A DNA stretch of 64,000 nucleotides from positions 124,001 to 188,000 of the forward strand of contig NZ_JQKW01000006.1 in the NCBI RefSeq assembly GCF_000746255.1, in the 5' to 3' direction. The notes below the pieces were generated by a model that saw nothing but the letters and a program-made list of their open reading frames with translations, was not told where the DNA came from and did not search any database. Source of the stretch: Thermodesulfobacterium hydrogeniphilum. Lineage in GTDB: Bacteria; Desulfobacterota; Thermodesulfobacteria; Thermodesulfobacteriales; Thermodesulfobacteriaceae. Made by a program: the position numbers and the translations under genes. Positions 37,510 to 46,831 of the stretch are shown piece by piece. Each line of letters opens with the position of its first letter. Positions within the stretch are counted from its first letter, which is position 1.

Positions 37510-38389
37510 TAAAACAACCCTCACCTAAATAGGTTTTTAGTCCTTCCTCTACAGTAGGGTCGTCTTTAATGTATTGATAAATATTATAAATTTGCTCTAA
37601 TTTTTTTAATTCTGGAAATCTTTGACAAATTTTAATTAAAAAATTTATTAAATCGTAAGCATAAGCTGGATCATATTTAACAATCTCTAATAAATAGATA
37701 ATATCATCTTTTTCGCCTAAATCTGCTACTAATTTTATAAGTTCTGGCAAGAAAATTATATTCTCCTCTGTAACCTTTTTTTCAGGTAAAACCATTTTGA
37801 TAATATCTTTTATTTTAAATCCTTCTTTTATTTCTCTTAAAGCATGTAAAATTGAAACTCTAAGCATGGGCTCAGGATCTTTTTTAAAAAGTTCTATCAA
37901 TTCTGGTAAACTTTCTTTATCTCTCAATTTTCCTAAGTATTCTACAGCTGTAATTTGAACATTTTTAGAAGAGTCATAAAGAGAAGCCCTTATAGCCATA
38001 AGAGCTGATGGTGTGCCAAGCCCAACTAAACTATCTAAAATAAGTTTTCGAACTTCTTTATTAGAGTGATCAAGTTTAGAAGCTAAAAAGGCTACAGCTC
38101 CTTCTTTATCTAAACTTGAAGCAAAAATTTCTACAGCTGCATTCCTTAAATAGGCATCTGGAGAAGAAAATAGTTCAAAAAGTCTTTCATAAATAGAAGA
38201 AATATCCATATTTTTTAAAGCTTCTACTATAGCGTCTTTAACCGCTATGCTTTCGTCAGTGACTAATTTTTCGACTAAATCTGGAAGAAGTTCAGTAATA
38301 TTATTGTCCATAATATCATGCACTGTATAAATTCTTTCAGCTTCGTCTGGATGGTTTAATTTTTTTCTTAATTCTTCTACACTATCCAT
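37496..38389 (-). CDS. HEAT-repeat protein in the chemotaxis operon
   Basis: 297 aa from the ATG with GGAGGGA just upstream. About seven helical HEAT-like repeats with LRNAAVEIF, VRKLILDSLVGLG, VQITAVEYLGKL and LRVSILHALREI. Such scaffolds bind partner proteins. Position between cheB and cheR suggests a role in organising adaptation enzymes, which is inference. Confidence 0.88.
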   Translation of the reverse strand: MDSVEELRKKLNHPDEAERIYTVHDIMDNNITELLPDLVEKLVTDESIAVKDAIVEALKNMDISSIYERLFELFSSPDAYLRNAAVEIFASSLDKEGAVAFLASKLDHSNKEVRKLILDSLVGLGTPSALMAIRASLYDSSKNVQITAVEYLGKLRDKESLPELIELFKKDPEPMLRVSILHALREIKEGFKIKDIIKMVLPEKKVTEENIIFLPELIKLVADLGEKDDIIYLLEIVKYDPAYAYDLINFLIKICQRFPELKKLEQIYNIYQYIKDDPTVEEGLKTYLGEGCFNGRN

Positions 38390-38406
38390 AAGTCCCTCCA
38401 AAGCTA

Positions 38407-39495
38407 TCAATTAGCTAAACGATTTACCGCTTTTATTATTTCTTCTGCTATTTGATAACTTGGAGCTATAATTTCAGCTCCTCCCCTTTCTATAGCTTCC
38501 TTAGGCATACCGAACACTATAGCTGTTTCCTCAGATTCTGCGATAGTAACACCACCTGCTTTTCTTATTTTCACCATGGCATTAGCTCCATCATCTCCCA
38601 TTCCTGTAAGAAGAACCCCTACAGTATTCCTTCCAAAAACATTTAAAACTGATTCCATCATTATATCTACAGAAGGTATAAAAAGGTGTGGAGGATTAGT
38701 AGAAAGTCTTATTCTAATAACCTTTGATGCTTTCTTTAATAAGAGATGATATCCGCCTTTTCCTAAATATCCATAAGATTTTTTAACAATATCCCCTGCT
38801 TCAGCTTCTTTAATAAAAATTTGAGAATAGGCATCTAATCTTTTAGCAAAAGAATTAGTAAAAGATGGAGGCATATGTTGAACAATAAATATTGCAGCAG
38901 GAAGATCTGCAGGTAATTCCGGAATAATATCCATTAAGGTTTTAGGACCTCCAGTAGAAGCTCCTATAGCTACTGCTACAGGAATTTCTTTGGCAATTTC
39001 TTTTATTTCTGGTATAGATGGTTTAACAACTTTTCTTCTGGGAGGAATTCTTTTTTTAGCTCTTTTTAAAAGTTTATAAAAAATTAATTTCTTTTTAGCT
39101 GCTGCCTTTACTTTTTCTATAATTTCATCAGCTACTTGTTTTAAATTTAGTGATATAGTCCCCCCTGGTTTAGCAACATAATCAAAAGCTCCTAATTCTA
39201 AAGCTTGAAAAGTAATTTCAGCTCCTTCTTGGGTCAATGAACTTACCATAACTACTGGACAAATTTCTTCTTCTACAATATGCTTTAATACAGTTAATCC
39301 ATCCATACCCGGCATATTTACATCTAATGTAATCACATCAGGTTCGAGTTTACGTGCCTTTTCTAAGGCATCTTCCCCATCTCGAGCTGTAGCTATTACC
39401 TCTATTTCAGGATCTGATTCCAAAATTTCTCTTAACATTTTTCGCATTAAAGCTGAATCATCAACTACCAGAACCCTAATCTTCTTTTTCATCAT
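38407..39495 (-). CDS. cheB: Chemotaxis glutamate methylesterase CheB
   Basis: 362 aa. N-terminal receiver (VDDSALMR, DVNMPGMDG), a linker rich in Lys/Arg, and a methylesterase domain with the catalytic Ser in AIGASTGG, His in VQHMPPSFT and Asp in TGMGDDGA. Removes methyl groups from (or deamidates) MCPs when phosphorylated by CheA. Overlaps the CheW gene end by 20 bp. Confidence 0.96.
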   Translation of the reverse strand: MMKKKIRVLVVDDSALMRKMLREILESDPEIEVIATARDGEDALEKARKLEPDVITLDVNMPGMDGLTVLKHIVEEEICPVVMVSSLTQEGAEITFQALELGAFDYVAKPGGTISLNLKQVADEIIEKVKAAAKKKLIFYKLLKRAKKRIPPRRKVVKPSIPEIKEIAKEIPVAVAIGASTGGPKTLMDIIPELPADLPAAIFIVQHMPPSFTNSFAKRLDAYSQIFIKEAEAGDIVKKSYGYLGKGGYHLLLKKASKVIRIRLSTNPPHLFIPSVDIMMESVLNVFGRNTVGVLLTGMGDDGANAMVKIRKAGGVTIAESEETAIVFGMPKEAIERGGAEIIAPSYQIAEEIIKAVNRLAN

Positions 39496-41377
39496 CTTTT
39501 ATCCTTTTAAGTGTTTTTTTCTTTCTTTTAGGTTTTTCATCAGAAGGTTCTGGAACTGTAGTTTCTTCAGAAGATATTAAAGTTTCTAATTTTTCTTTTT
39601 CTTCATCACTTAAAACATTCAGAATATTTATTACTAAAATTATTTTATCTTTTTTTTCCAGTTTGCAAATTGCTTTAATGAAACGAGTATCTATATTTTC
39701 AGCAATAATTTCTGGTGGAGTCTCTAAACTATCCTTTGGAACTCTCAAAACCTCAGAAACTGAATCTACTACAAAACCAACCAATTTATCTTGCAATTTT
39801 ACTATAATTACTTTAGTTGTTTCATCATATGGGCGAAATTCCATTTCAAATCTCTTTCTTAAATCAATAACAGGGATTACATTTCCTCTAAGATTCATAA
39901 CACCTTCTACAAAATAAGGAGCTCTTGGAACAGAAGTTATACTTTCCACTCTGTTAATTTCCTGAACATCTTCTATAGGAATAGCAAAATCAACTTCAGC
40001 AAGTCTAAAGGTAACTAATTGAATTTCTTCTGTAACTGTAGTAACTTCTTTTTCTAATTTTTCTTCTTTTTTAATCATTTCCTTTAACTCCTCAATAGTT
40101 TTTTTATCAAATAAGCTTTCTTCAGAAATAAGCATAATTATTCTTTTTCCTTCTTCCAATTTTGCTATACCTTTTAAATTGTCACTTTTTTCGGTTTTTA
40201 AAATCTCAGGCGGTTTTTCTATAGAATCTTTTGGAACTCTAATTACTTGTTTTATTCTATCTACTAAAATACCTATAGGGATATTAAAGATTTCCAGTAC
40301 CAAAATTCTTTGATCTTCTTTAATGTCTTCAGAAATAGCTTCTTTTAAATTTTTAAAATGCCTTTTTAATTTTTCAAATACAGATAACATGTCATTTTCA
40401 AAAAATTGCAGGGCTGATTCTTTACTATGTTCTTTAACCTTTTGTAAAGTTATTTTAGCCAGTTCATGAAAAAGTTGGTGGTCTTTTTTCATAGATTCAA
40501 TAGCTTGATTTATCTTTTCACTTGAAGTAATAAATTTTTTCATCCACAAACCAAAGCTACATTTATTATGATCAAGTTCACCTCTAAAGGGACTTCCTGT
40601 TTCTATGGAATTTTTTAAATCTCTTACAAAATCTTCATGTTCTTTCAAAATTTTATCTACTTCCTCATTTATATCTTCTGCTAAATCTGAAAAACCGAAT
40701 AATTTTCTTAAATCTATTACAGGAAGTAAAGTATCTCTTACAGCCAAAATTCCAAGAATATACTCAGGAGTTTCTGGAACTTCAGTAATATTACCCACTC
40801 TCAAAATTTCTCTTACTATTTCTATAGGAAAAGCGTATTCTTCTTCAGCAATTGAAAAAGTAACTAATTGAACTTCCTCTATATGCTTTTTTTCTTCTTC
40901 CTCCTGTTCCTCTTTAAATATTTGGGTACTTCTTTTAGTTTCTGAAGTGGTTATTTCAATTTTACATAAATTTTCTAAATTAAGTTTAAGAATAAGCTGA
41001 CCGTTTTTCCTTATAACTCCAGAAATATATTCTTTTTCTATTTCAGAAGATAAAACTTGAGGAGGCGGTTCAACTTCATCCTCCTCTACATCTATTACTC
41101 CTTTTACCTGATCTACTATTAATCCCAAAAAAGTTTTACCTATATCTAAGATTAATACCCTGGTATGAGGAGTAATTTCTATATCAGAAATACCCAGCTT
41201 AATACGAGTATCAATAACTGGGATAATAATTCCTCTTAAATTAGCCAGACCTTTTAAATATTTAGGAGCTCGGGGGATCTCGGTGATTTTTGGATATCTT
41301 ATAATTTCCTTTATTAAATTAGTATCTATACCAAATATTTCTTTTCCTAATTGAAAAGTAACTATTTGATTTCCCAT
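39476..41377 (-). CDS. Triple CheW adaptor with inserted CZB zinc domain
   Basis: 633 aa from the ATG that follows GGGGGT; an in-frame upstream start would overlap the MCP gene. CheW1 is about 1-140. CheW2 starts near 168 and is interrupted after IDLRKLFGFSD by a CZB domain (about 235-345: H247, H270, C273 in DHNKCSFGLWM, H300/H304), then resumes at about 356-430. CheW3 is about 465-590, and a Lys-rich tail follows. It couples MCP to CheA. CZB domains bind zinc and sense zinc or HOCl in other proteins. The only CheW of this operon. Confidence 0.88.
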   Translation of the reverse strand: MGNQIVTFQLGKEIFGIDTNLIKEIIRYPKITEIPRAPKYLKGLANLRGIIIPVIDTRIKLGISDIEITPHTRVLILDIGKTFLGLIVDQVKGVIDVEEDEVEPPPQVLSSEIEKEYISGVIRKNGQLILKLNLENLCKIEITTSETKRSTQIFKEEQEEEEKKHIEEVQLVTFSIAEEEYAFPIEIVREILRVGNITEVPETPEYILGILAVRDTLLPVIDLRKLFGFSDLAEDINEEVDKILKEHEDFVRDLKNSIETGSPFRGELDHNKCSFGLWMKKFITSSEKINQAIESMKKDHQLFHELAKITLQKVKEHSKESALQFFENDMLSVFEKLKRHFKNLKEAISEDIKEDQRILVLEIFNIPIGILVDRIKQVIRVPKDSIEKPPEILKTEKSDNLKGIAKLEEGKRIIMLISEESLFDKKTIEELKEMIKKEEKLEKEVTTVTEEIQLVTFRLAEVDFAIPIEDVQEINRVESITSVPRAPYFVEGVMNLRGNVIPVIDLRKRFEMEFRPYDETTKVIIVKLQDKLVGFVVDSVSEVLRVPKDSLETPPEIIAENIDTRFIKAICKLEKKDKIILVINILNVLSDEEKEKLETLISSEETTVPEPSDEKPKRKKKTLKRIKDDEKED

Positions 41378-41390
41378 TTTATACCCCCTT

Positions 41391-43340
41391 TTACATACTC
41401 TGCAATTCATCAGCAAGAGAAGCTATCTCTTCTATCGCCTGAGAAAGTTCTTGAATTCCTCTGGCTTGCTCTTCTGCGGCTGCAGCTGCTTCTGCAACAG
41501 CTTTAGCAGCTTCTTCAGATGCAGAGGCAATTTGATCTATAGCCTTTTTAGATTCTTCAATAGCTCTTAAGGCTTCCTGAGCAAGCTCTAAACTTTCTGC
41601 AAGTGCTGTAAGTGTATCTTTTATATTTTCATCTATTTTAACAAGAGATTGAGAGGCTACCTTTGATTTTTCTGCTTCCCCTTTAGCAGTTTTAGCTGCA
41701 AGTTCTATTTCTTGCATACATACATTAATTATATCTTGTAAATTTCTTACCAAATCTTTAATTTTATCTGCATTTTCCGCTGATTCTGTAGCAAGATTTC
41801 TTATATCACTTGCTACTACAGAAAAACCTTTACCATATTCCCCTGCTCGGGCTGCTTCAATAGAACCGCTTACAGCAAGCATATTAGTTAAAATTGTTAC
41901 ATTCATAATAACCTCAACTATTTTTTCAATCTTCCTGGTGTGTTTTTCTAAAGTTTTTATATTTTCCAAAGCCTTTAAATTATCCTCAGCAGATTGTTTA
42001 ATATTTTCAATCATGCTCTCTACATTAATTTTATTTTCATTTACCAATTTGCTGACCTCTTCACAATCTTTTACAAGTTGATTTGCTCTACCTTCTATTT
42101 GTTTGGCAGAAGCTATAAGTCTTTCTGCTATTTCACTGGCATTTTGAGTTTCTTTGGCTTGAAGATCTGAAGCAGTTTTTATTTGATCAATAGCCTGAGC
42201 AAGTTCTTGAGCAGCTGTACTGGTTTCTTCTATATTAGCAGAAAGCTCCTCTGCCATAGCAGCTACTTCTTCAGCAGATTTTTTAGTATCTGTAGAAGTT
42301 TTCAATTCTTCAGCTACCTGTGCCAATTCTTGAGCAGCTACAGACATCTCACCCAATGCTTTGGATTGCATTTCTGTCCCTTTCCTTGCTTCCTCTGCTG
42401 AAGAAGCAAGTTCTTCCGCTGCTGTAGCAATTTGTTCTGCACTTTTCAAAAAGTTTCTTGCTTCCTCTAAAGTTTTATTTGCTACATCTACTATTTCTTC
42501 AGTAGCTTTTAAAAATTCATCCATTTTTTGAGTTATATTTTGTAGTTCCTCTCTTATTGTTTTCCCTTTTTCAGCCTCATTCTTAGCATTATTACTTATT
42601 TGATTAATTTCATCTACCACTGTTCTTACTGAATTTTGAATTTCCGCCACTAATTCTCTTATATCTCGGGCACTTTTCTCCGAAGTCTCAGCAAGATTTC
42701 TAACTTCATCAGCTACTACTGCAAAACCTCTTCCGTGTTCCCCTGCACGAGCTGCTTCAATAGCTGCATTTAAAGCCAGCAAATTGGTTTGATCAGCAAT
42801 CCTCACTACTGCTTGAACAATATTTCCTATCTCCTCTGATTGTTTTTCAAGTTCCTCTATTAATTTAGAAGTTTCAAGAGCGGCTTCAGAGGCATTATGA
42901 ACACCTTCAATTAAAAGTTCAATTTGAGAAACAGTGCCTTCGATTAAATTTTTGACATTTTTAACTTTTTCTAAATTCTGTTTAGCATTTTGGGCTATTC
43001 TTGTAGAGCCCTTTTCTATTTGAACTACAGAGGCACGAATTTGTTCAGCAGCACCACTTGTTTCTTCAGCACCAGCAGCAATCTGTTCCATAGAACGATT
43101 AAGTTCTTCTGCAGCAGCACTTGATTCTTCAATAGCTGAAGCAAGTTCTTCTGACGCTGCAGCTATTCTTTCAGCTATTTGCTGCTGTTTAGCAAGAGTT
43201 CGAGCACGAGCTTTTTCTTGAGCAAGTTTTTTAGCTTTCTCTCTTTTAAGAGACAAACCTTCTTCAGCTATTCCTTTAGGATGCTCTTCTGGTTTAGCTA
43301 AACCTTTAGATTTAATCCCCAATTTTTTTTCTTCAGCCAT
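41391..43340 (-). CDS. Soluble methyl-accepting chemotaxis protein with two signalling tips
   Basis: 649 aa with no membrane helix and no recognisable sensor domain. Almost entirely Ala/Glu-rich coiled coil, with two MCP hairpin tips: a canonical one (about 178-216, [20 protein letters not shown]) and a variant (about 478-516, [20 protein letters not shown]). The tips are exactly 300 residues apart, suggesting internal duplication. EE-rich candidate methylation helices flank both. Probably the operon's main receptor. Confidence 0.9.
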   Translation of the reverse strand: MAEEKKLGIKSKGLAKPEEHPKGIAEEGLSLKREKAKKLAQEKARARTLAKQQQIAERIAAASEELASAIEESSAAAEELNRSMEQIAAGAEETSGAAEQIRASVVQIEKGSTRIAQNAKQNLEKVKNVKNLIEGTVSQIELLIEGVHNASEAALETSKLIEELEKQSEEIGNIVQAVVRIADQTNLLALNAAIEAARAGEHGRGFAVVADEVRNLAETSEKSARDIRELVAEIQNSVRTVVDEINQISNNAKNEAEKGKTIREELQNITQKMDEFLKATEEIVDVANKTLEEARNFLKSAEQIATAAEELASSAEEARKGTEMQSKALGEMSVAAQELAQVAEELKTSTDTKKSAEEVAAMAEELSANIEETSTAAQELAQAIDQIKTASDLQAKETQNASEIAERLIASAKQIEGRANQLVKDCEEVSKLVNENKINVESMIENIKQSAEDNLKALENIKTLEKHTRKIEKIVEVIMNVTILTNMLAVSGSIEAARAGEYGKGFSVVASDIRNLATESAENADKIKDLVRNLQDIINVCMQEIELAAKTAKGEAEKSKVASQSLVKIDENIKDTLTALAESLELAQEALRAIEESKKAIDQIASASEEAAKAVAEAAAAAEEQARGIQELSQAIEEIASLADELQSM

Positions 43341-43402
43341 TTCTACCTCCCTCTTTTATTTTTGTATTTTTTAATACTAATCAGCCTATCTTTTAGCTTG
43401 TT

Positions 43403-43426
43403 AAAGAGGGATGGTATCCCCTCTTT
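43403..43426. other. Hairpin inside the chemotaxis operon
   Basis: AAAGAGGG pairs with CCCTCTTT, with a T-run only on the plus strand. In the direction of the operon no T-run follows, so it may be an mRNA processing or stability element between the TPR and MCP genes. Confidence 0.35.
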
Positions 43427-43440
43427 TTTATTATCATCTC

Positions 43441-43878
43441 TTAAGATTGCAAAATTTGTAAATTTTCTTTAAGAATGGAATTCTCTGGAAAATTTTTTAT
43501 TCCCTCTTTAAGAATTTTAATCGCCTCTTCTTCTCTCCCTACTTCAGCATATAATACTGCTAAATTATTTATTGCTTTTGCATTAGGTTTTAATAAATTA
43601 GAAAGACGATAATAAAATATAGCTTCTTCAATTAAACCTTCATCCTCACATCTTAAACCTATTTTAAAAAACAAACGGGAAAGCTCTGGAATATTTTTAA
43701 AAATTTGAACTATCAACTGATGAGTTTCCTGAAGCAGAAAATTGATATCTTTTTCTTTAAGTGCAACTTTAACATTTTTTATACTTTCTAAAATTTCAGG
43801 AATTTCAGGATAAACTCCAGAAACTTGAAAAAGTATATTTTCTTTTATTAACTCTTTAAGTTTTACACCTTTTGCCAT
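43441..43878 (-). CDS. TPR-repeat protein
   Basis: 145 aa with an N-terminal helical region and two clear TPR units (EEAIFYYRLSNLLKPNAKAINNLAVLYAEVG / EEAIKILKEGIKNFPENSILKENL). Likely a docking protein. It lies 2 bp after the ParA-like gene, suggesting joint work in placing the chemotaxis array. Confidence 0.82.
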   Translation of the reverse strand: MAKGVKLKELIKENILFQVSGVYPEIPEILESIKNVKVALKEKDINFLLQETHQLIVQIFKNIPELSRLFFKIGLRCEDEGLIEEAIFYYRLSNLLKPNAKAINNLAVLYAEVGREEEAIKILKEGIKNFPENSILKENLQILQS

Positions 43879-43880
43879 CT

Positions 43881-44627
43881 TTAAACTCCTAAAAGAAGTT
43901 CTTCAGCAAGCATGTGAAAATCGTAGGCAGCTTTGGATCGAGGAGCATATAAAATAATTGGAAGCTGATGCCAAGCAGCTTCAGATATTTTTATATCTAT
44001 CCTAATACCTCTTTTGATAACATCATTTCCAAATGTATCTTTTAACTCTTTTAAAATTGCATTAGCGTGTTTGGTTCTCATATCAACCATTACTGGAATA
44101 ATGCCAGATAAAATAATATTAGGATTATATTTTTCTGAGATAGTATATAAAAACCCTAATAATTGAGCCAGACCTTCCATTGCAAGAAATTGAAGAGGCA
44201 TAGGAACCATAAGCTCGGTAGAAACCGAAAGACAAAAAGTTAAAATATCTTCTCTTCCTGGAGGAGTATCTATCAGAATAAAATCGTATTTTGAACTTAT
44301 TTCAGAAAATATATCTTTATACTTCAACTCAGAACCATAAAGTATATAAGAATTGTCTTTATGAAACGAAGGAATTATATCAAAAAGTTTATGAGAGGGA
44401 GTTTTTATTAGATTTTCAATATGATAATTATTAAAAAGTGAACCTGCTCCTTTTAAAGGAGAATAAGGATTAAGCCCTGAAATTAAAGTAGCATGACACT
44501 GAGGATCTAAATCAACCACTAAGCATTTTTTACCTTTTTGTCCCAAAACTGCAGCTAAATTTACTACTGTAGTAGTTTTTCCACTTCCACCTTTTCTATT
44601 ACCAAAAGTTATAATTCTTGCAGACAT
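43881..44627 (-). CDS. ParA-family ATPase (ParC-like)
   Basis: 248 aa with the deviant Walker A KGGSGKTTTVVNLA, VDLDPQ (Walker A') and LIDTPPG (Walker B). ParA-like ATPases encoded in chemotaxis operons (ParC, PpfA) position arrays at poles or across the cell. First gene of the operon, with the start only about 8 nt from the predicted transcription start and no clear ribosome site. Confidence 0.88.
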   Translation of the reverse strand: MSARIITFGNRKGGSGKTTTVVNLAAVLGQKGKKCLVVDLDPQCHATLISGLNPYSPLKGAGSLFNNYHIENLIKTPSHKLFDIIPSFHKDNSYILYGSELKYKDIFSEISSKYDFILIDTPPGREDILTFCLSVSTELMVPMPLQFLAMEGLAQLLGFLYTISEKYNPNIILSGIIPVMVDMRTKHANAILKELKDTFGNDVIKRGIRIDIKISEAAWHQLPIILYAPRSKAAYDFHMLAEELLLGV

Positions 44628-44641
44628 AATTTTTATAAAAA

Positions 44642-44670
44642 ATTATATTATAACTATAATAATTTGTCAA
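44642..44670 (-). promoter_or_regulatory. Consensus sigma-70 promoter of the chemotaxis operon
   Basis: Minus strand TTGACA (44665-44670), exactly 17 bp, TATAAT (44642-44647): a perfect consensus. Expected start near 44635 leaves about 8 nt before the ATG. Confidence 0.82.
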
Positions 44671-44994
44671 TTTTTTTTTATTCAATTTTTAAAATTTTTT
44701 CGTTTTTTATTAGAAAACTTATATGAACAATTTTGGTTGGTTAATTTAAGAATAATAGTTAATATTTTAAAAATAAAATTTTTTAAAATAATAACAATTT
44801 TTAGTATAAAACCAAAGATTAAAAAAGAATAGTATTTTTTTTGAAAATTTTTTTATGAAGATAAAGAATATTACAAGTAAAATATAGAAAGAATTGAAAA
44901 TCAAAAAGCAAGTAACGAAATTCAAATCAAAACCCCGTCTTATAAAATTTAAGTATTCTTAGCAAGCATAATTATTTATAAAAGTTATATCTAC
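44671..44994. other. AT-rich divergent intergenic region
   Basis: Between the two divergent promoters (gene-free from 44628 to 45055). Very rich in A/T runs. I see no ORF, tRNA or sigma-28 or sigma-54 site in it. Confidence 0.6.
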
Positions 44995-45023
44995 TTGGCA
45001 AAAACAGGTTTTTCGTATAAAAT
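44995..45023 (+). promoter_or_regulatory. Sigma-70-type promoter of the sapC-glycan region
   Basis: TTGGCA (44995-45000), a 17-bp spacer and TAAAAT (45018-45023). AAGGAGG and the start codon follow. Confidence 0.6.
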
Positions 45024-45055
45024 TTTTTAAAATCTCTGTAAGGAGGAAAATTTTT

Positions 45056-45757
45056 ATGTTTGCACCATTTAGAGCTTTTAAAAATCCTGTTTTACTTGAT
45101 GAAAAAGAGCACAAAGATTTAAAAATCAAAAAACCTTTAAACTATGCTTTTATGAAAGAGGTAGAAATTGTACCGCTTGGGTTTTCTGAAATTCTACCTG
45201 CTACTATGTATTATCCTGTAATGATCGGAAGCCATGAAGGTGAACTTTTCCCTTTTGCAGTAATGGGAGTTGATAAAAAAAATATTTTTATAAATGAAGA
45301 AGGTTTTTTTAAAGTAGAGGCAATACCTAAGGTATGTGAAATGTATCCTTTTTCAGTAATAAAACAAAGATTTGAAGGAAGAGAAGAATGGGCTGTAGTG
45401 GTGGATCTTGCCTGCATTAATGAAGAGGGAGAAAGACTTTTTACTGAAGAAGGAGAAGAAACTTCTTATTTTTCTGAAATTAAAGCCAAATTAACAGAAC
45501 TTGCTATAGATTTTCAAAAAGCTATTGAATTTTGCCAGGAGATTACTCAAGCAGGGTGTGTGCAATCGGTAAATTTAAAAATAGAGTGTAAATATGGAAA
45601 AGCGGTTTTTAAAAATGTTTTTATAGGAAATATAGAAGCTTTGAGAAAAATTCAGCCAGAAAAACTTTATTATCTCAATACCTCTGGATATTTACCAATA
45701 ATCTATGCCATTTATTTTAGTGCCAGGAATTTTAAACTTTTTGATTTAATTAATTAA
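45056..45757 (+). CDS. SapC family protein
   Basis: 233 aa. YYPVMIG...LFPFAVMGV...NIFINEEGFFKVEAIPKVCEMYPFSV is the SapC pattern. In Campylobacter fetus sapC is linked to surface-layer protein genes, but its biochemical role is unclear. AAGGAGG lies before the ATG. It opens the surface-glycan region and reads into rfbG (13-bp gap). Confidence 0.82.
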   Translation: MFAPFRAFKNPVLLDEKEHKDLKIKKPLNYAFMKEVEIVPLGFSEILPATMYYPVMIGSHEGELFPFAVMGVDKKNIFINEEGFFKVEAIPKVCEMYPFSVIKQRFEGREEWAVVVDLACINEEGERLFTEEGEETSYFSEIKAKLTELAIDFQKAIEFCQEITQAGCVQSVNLKIECKYGKAVFKNVFIGNIEALRKIQPEKLYYLNTSGYLPIIYAIYFSARNFKLFDLIN

Positions 45758-45770
45758 ATTTTTATAAAAA

Positions 45771-46811
45771 ATGTTTGAAGATTTTTATAAAAATAAAAGA
45801 ATTTTCATTACCGGACATACAGGTTTTAAAGGAAGCTGGCTTACTTTATGGCTTATAAATCTCGGTGCAGAAGTTATAGGATATTCTTTAGAACCACCTA
45901 CCAAACCAAGTTTGTTTGAAGTTTTAAATATCAAAGAAAATATTGTTAATATAATAGGAGATATAAGAGATGAGAGAAAATTAAAAAAAGTTTTCAAAGA
46001 ATATAAGCCTGAAATAGTTTTCCATTTAGCTGCTCAATCTCTTGTAGGATTTTCTTATAAAGAGCCAAAAATTACCTATGAAACAAATGTCATAGGAACT
46101 CTAAATCTTTTAGAAGCTGTTAGAGAAACGCAAAGTGTTAAGGTTGTAATAGTTGTAACCAGTGATAAGTGTTATGAGAATAAAGAATGGTTTTATGGTT
46201 ATAGAGAAATAGATCCACTTGGAGGATATGACCCCTATAGCTCAAGCAAAGCTTGTGTGGAAATTTTGGTTAGTTCTTATAGAAGATCCTTTAGGCTTCC
46301 TCTTGCTACTTGCCGTGCAGGGAATGTAATAGGAGGAGGGGACTGGCAGATTGATAGGCTCATCCCAGATTGTGTAAAGGCTCTTTCTAAAGGAGAGTCT
46401 ATTAAAATAAGAAATCCCAAGGCTATAAGACCATGGCAGCATGTTTTTGAACCGCTTTCAGGTTATCTTCTCCTTGCTATGCGTATGTGGGAAGAGCCGA
46501 TAGAATACTCAGAAGCCTGGAATTTTGGGCCTTTTGAAAAAGATTTAGCCACAGTAAGGGAAGTTGTAGAGAAAGTAATTGATCTTTGGGGAGAAGGAAA
46601 ATACGAAGTAATAGAAGATAAGTACTATCATGAGGCAGGTATATTAAGGCTTGATATAAGCAAAACCATGTTAAAACTTGGCTGGAAGCCAAAGTGGAAT
46701 CTGGATACAGCTTTAAAGAAAACTATAGATTGGTATGAGTGCTTTTATAAACAAAGAGAAAATATAAAAAAGCTTAGCTTAAAACAATTAGAGGAGTATA
46801 TGAAAGATTAA
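45771..46811 (+). CDS. rfbG: CDP-glucose 4,6-dehydratase
   Basis: 346-aa short-chain dehydrogenase. NAD site TGHTGFKGSWLTLWL (family-specific), VVTSDKCYEN (the catalytic Ser/Thr region), YDPYSSSKACVE (Tyr-x3-Lys) and IRNPKAIRPWQHVFEPLSGYL. Converts CDP-glucose to CDP-4-keto-6-deoxyglucose for dideoxy or branched sugars. Its usual partner rfbF is present twice at 58953-60495, about 12 kb away. Confidence 0.94.
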   Translation: MFEDFYKNKRIFITGHTGFKGSWLTLWLINLGAEVIGYSLEPPTKPSLFEVLNIKENIVNIIGDIRDERKLKKVFKEYKPEIVFHLAAQSLVGFSYKEPKITYETNVIGTLNLLEAVRETQSVKVVIVVTSDKCYENKEWFYGYREIDPLGGYDPYSSSKACVEILVSSYRRSFRLPLATCRAGNVIGGGDWQIDRLIPDCVKALSKGESIKIRNPKAIRPWQHVFEPLSGYLLLAMRMWEEPIEYSEAWNFGPFEKDLATVREVVEKVIDLWGEGKYEVIEDKYYHEAGILRLDISKTMLKLGWKPKWNLDTALKKTIDWYECFYKQRENIKKLSLKQLEEYMKD

Positions 46812-46831
46812 ACGGTAAGAGGTGGATTTAT

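Noticed and set aside
44980-45016. Sigma-54 promoter before the sapC-like gene (TTGGCA...)
   Set aside because: The GG element lacks a GC at the right spacing; a sigma-70 reading with a 17-bp spacer fits better.
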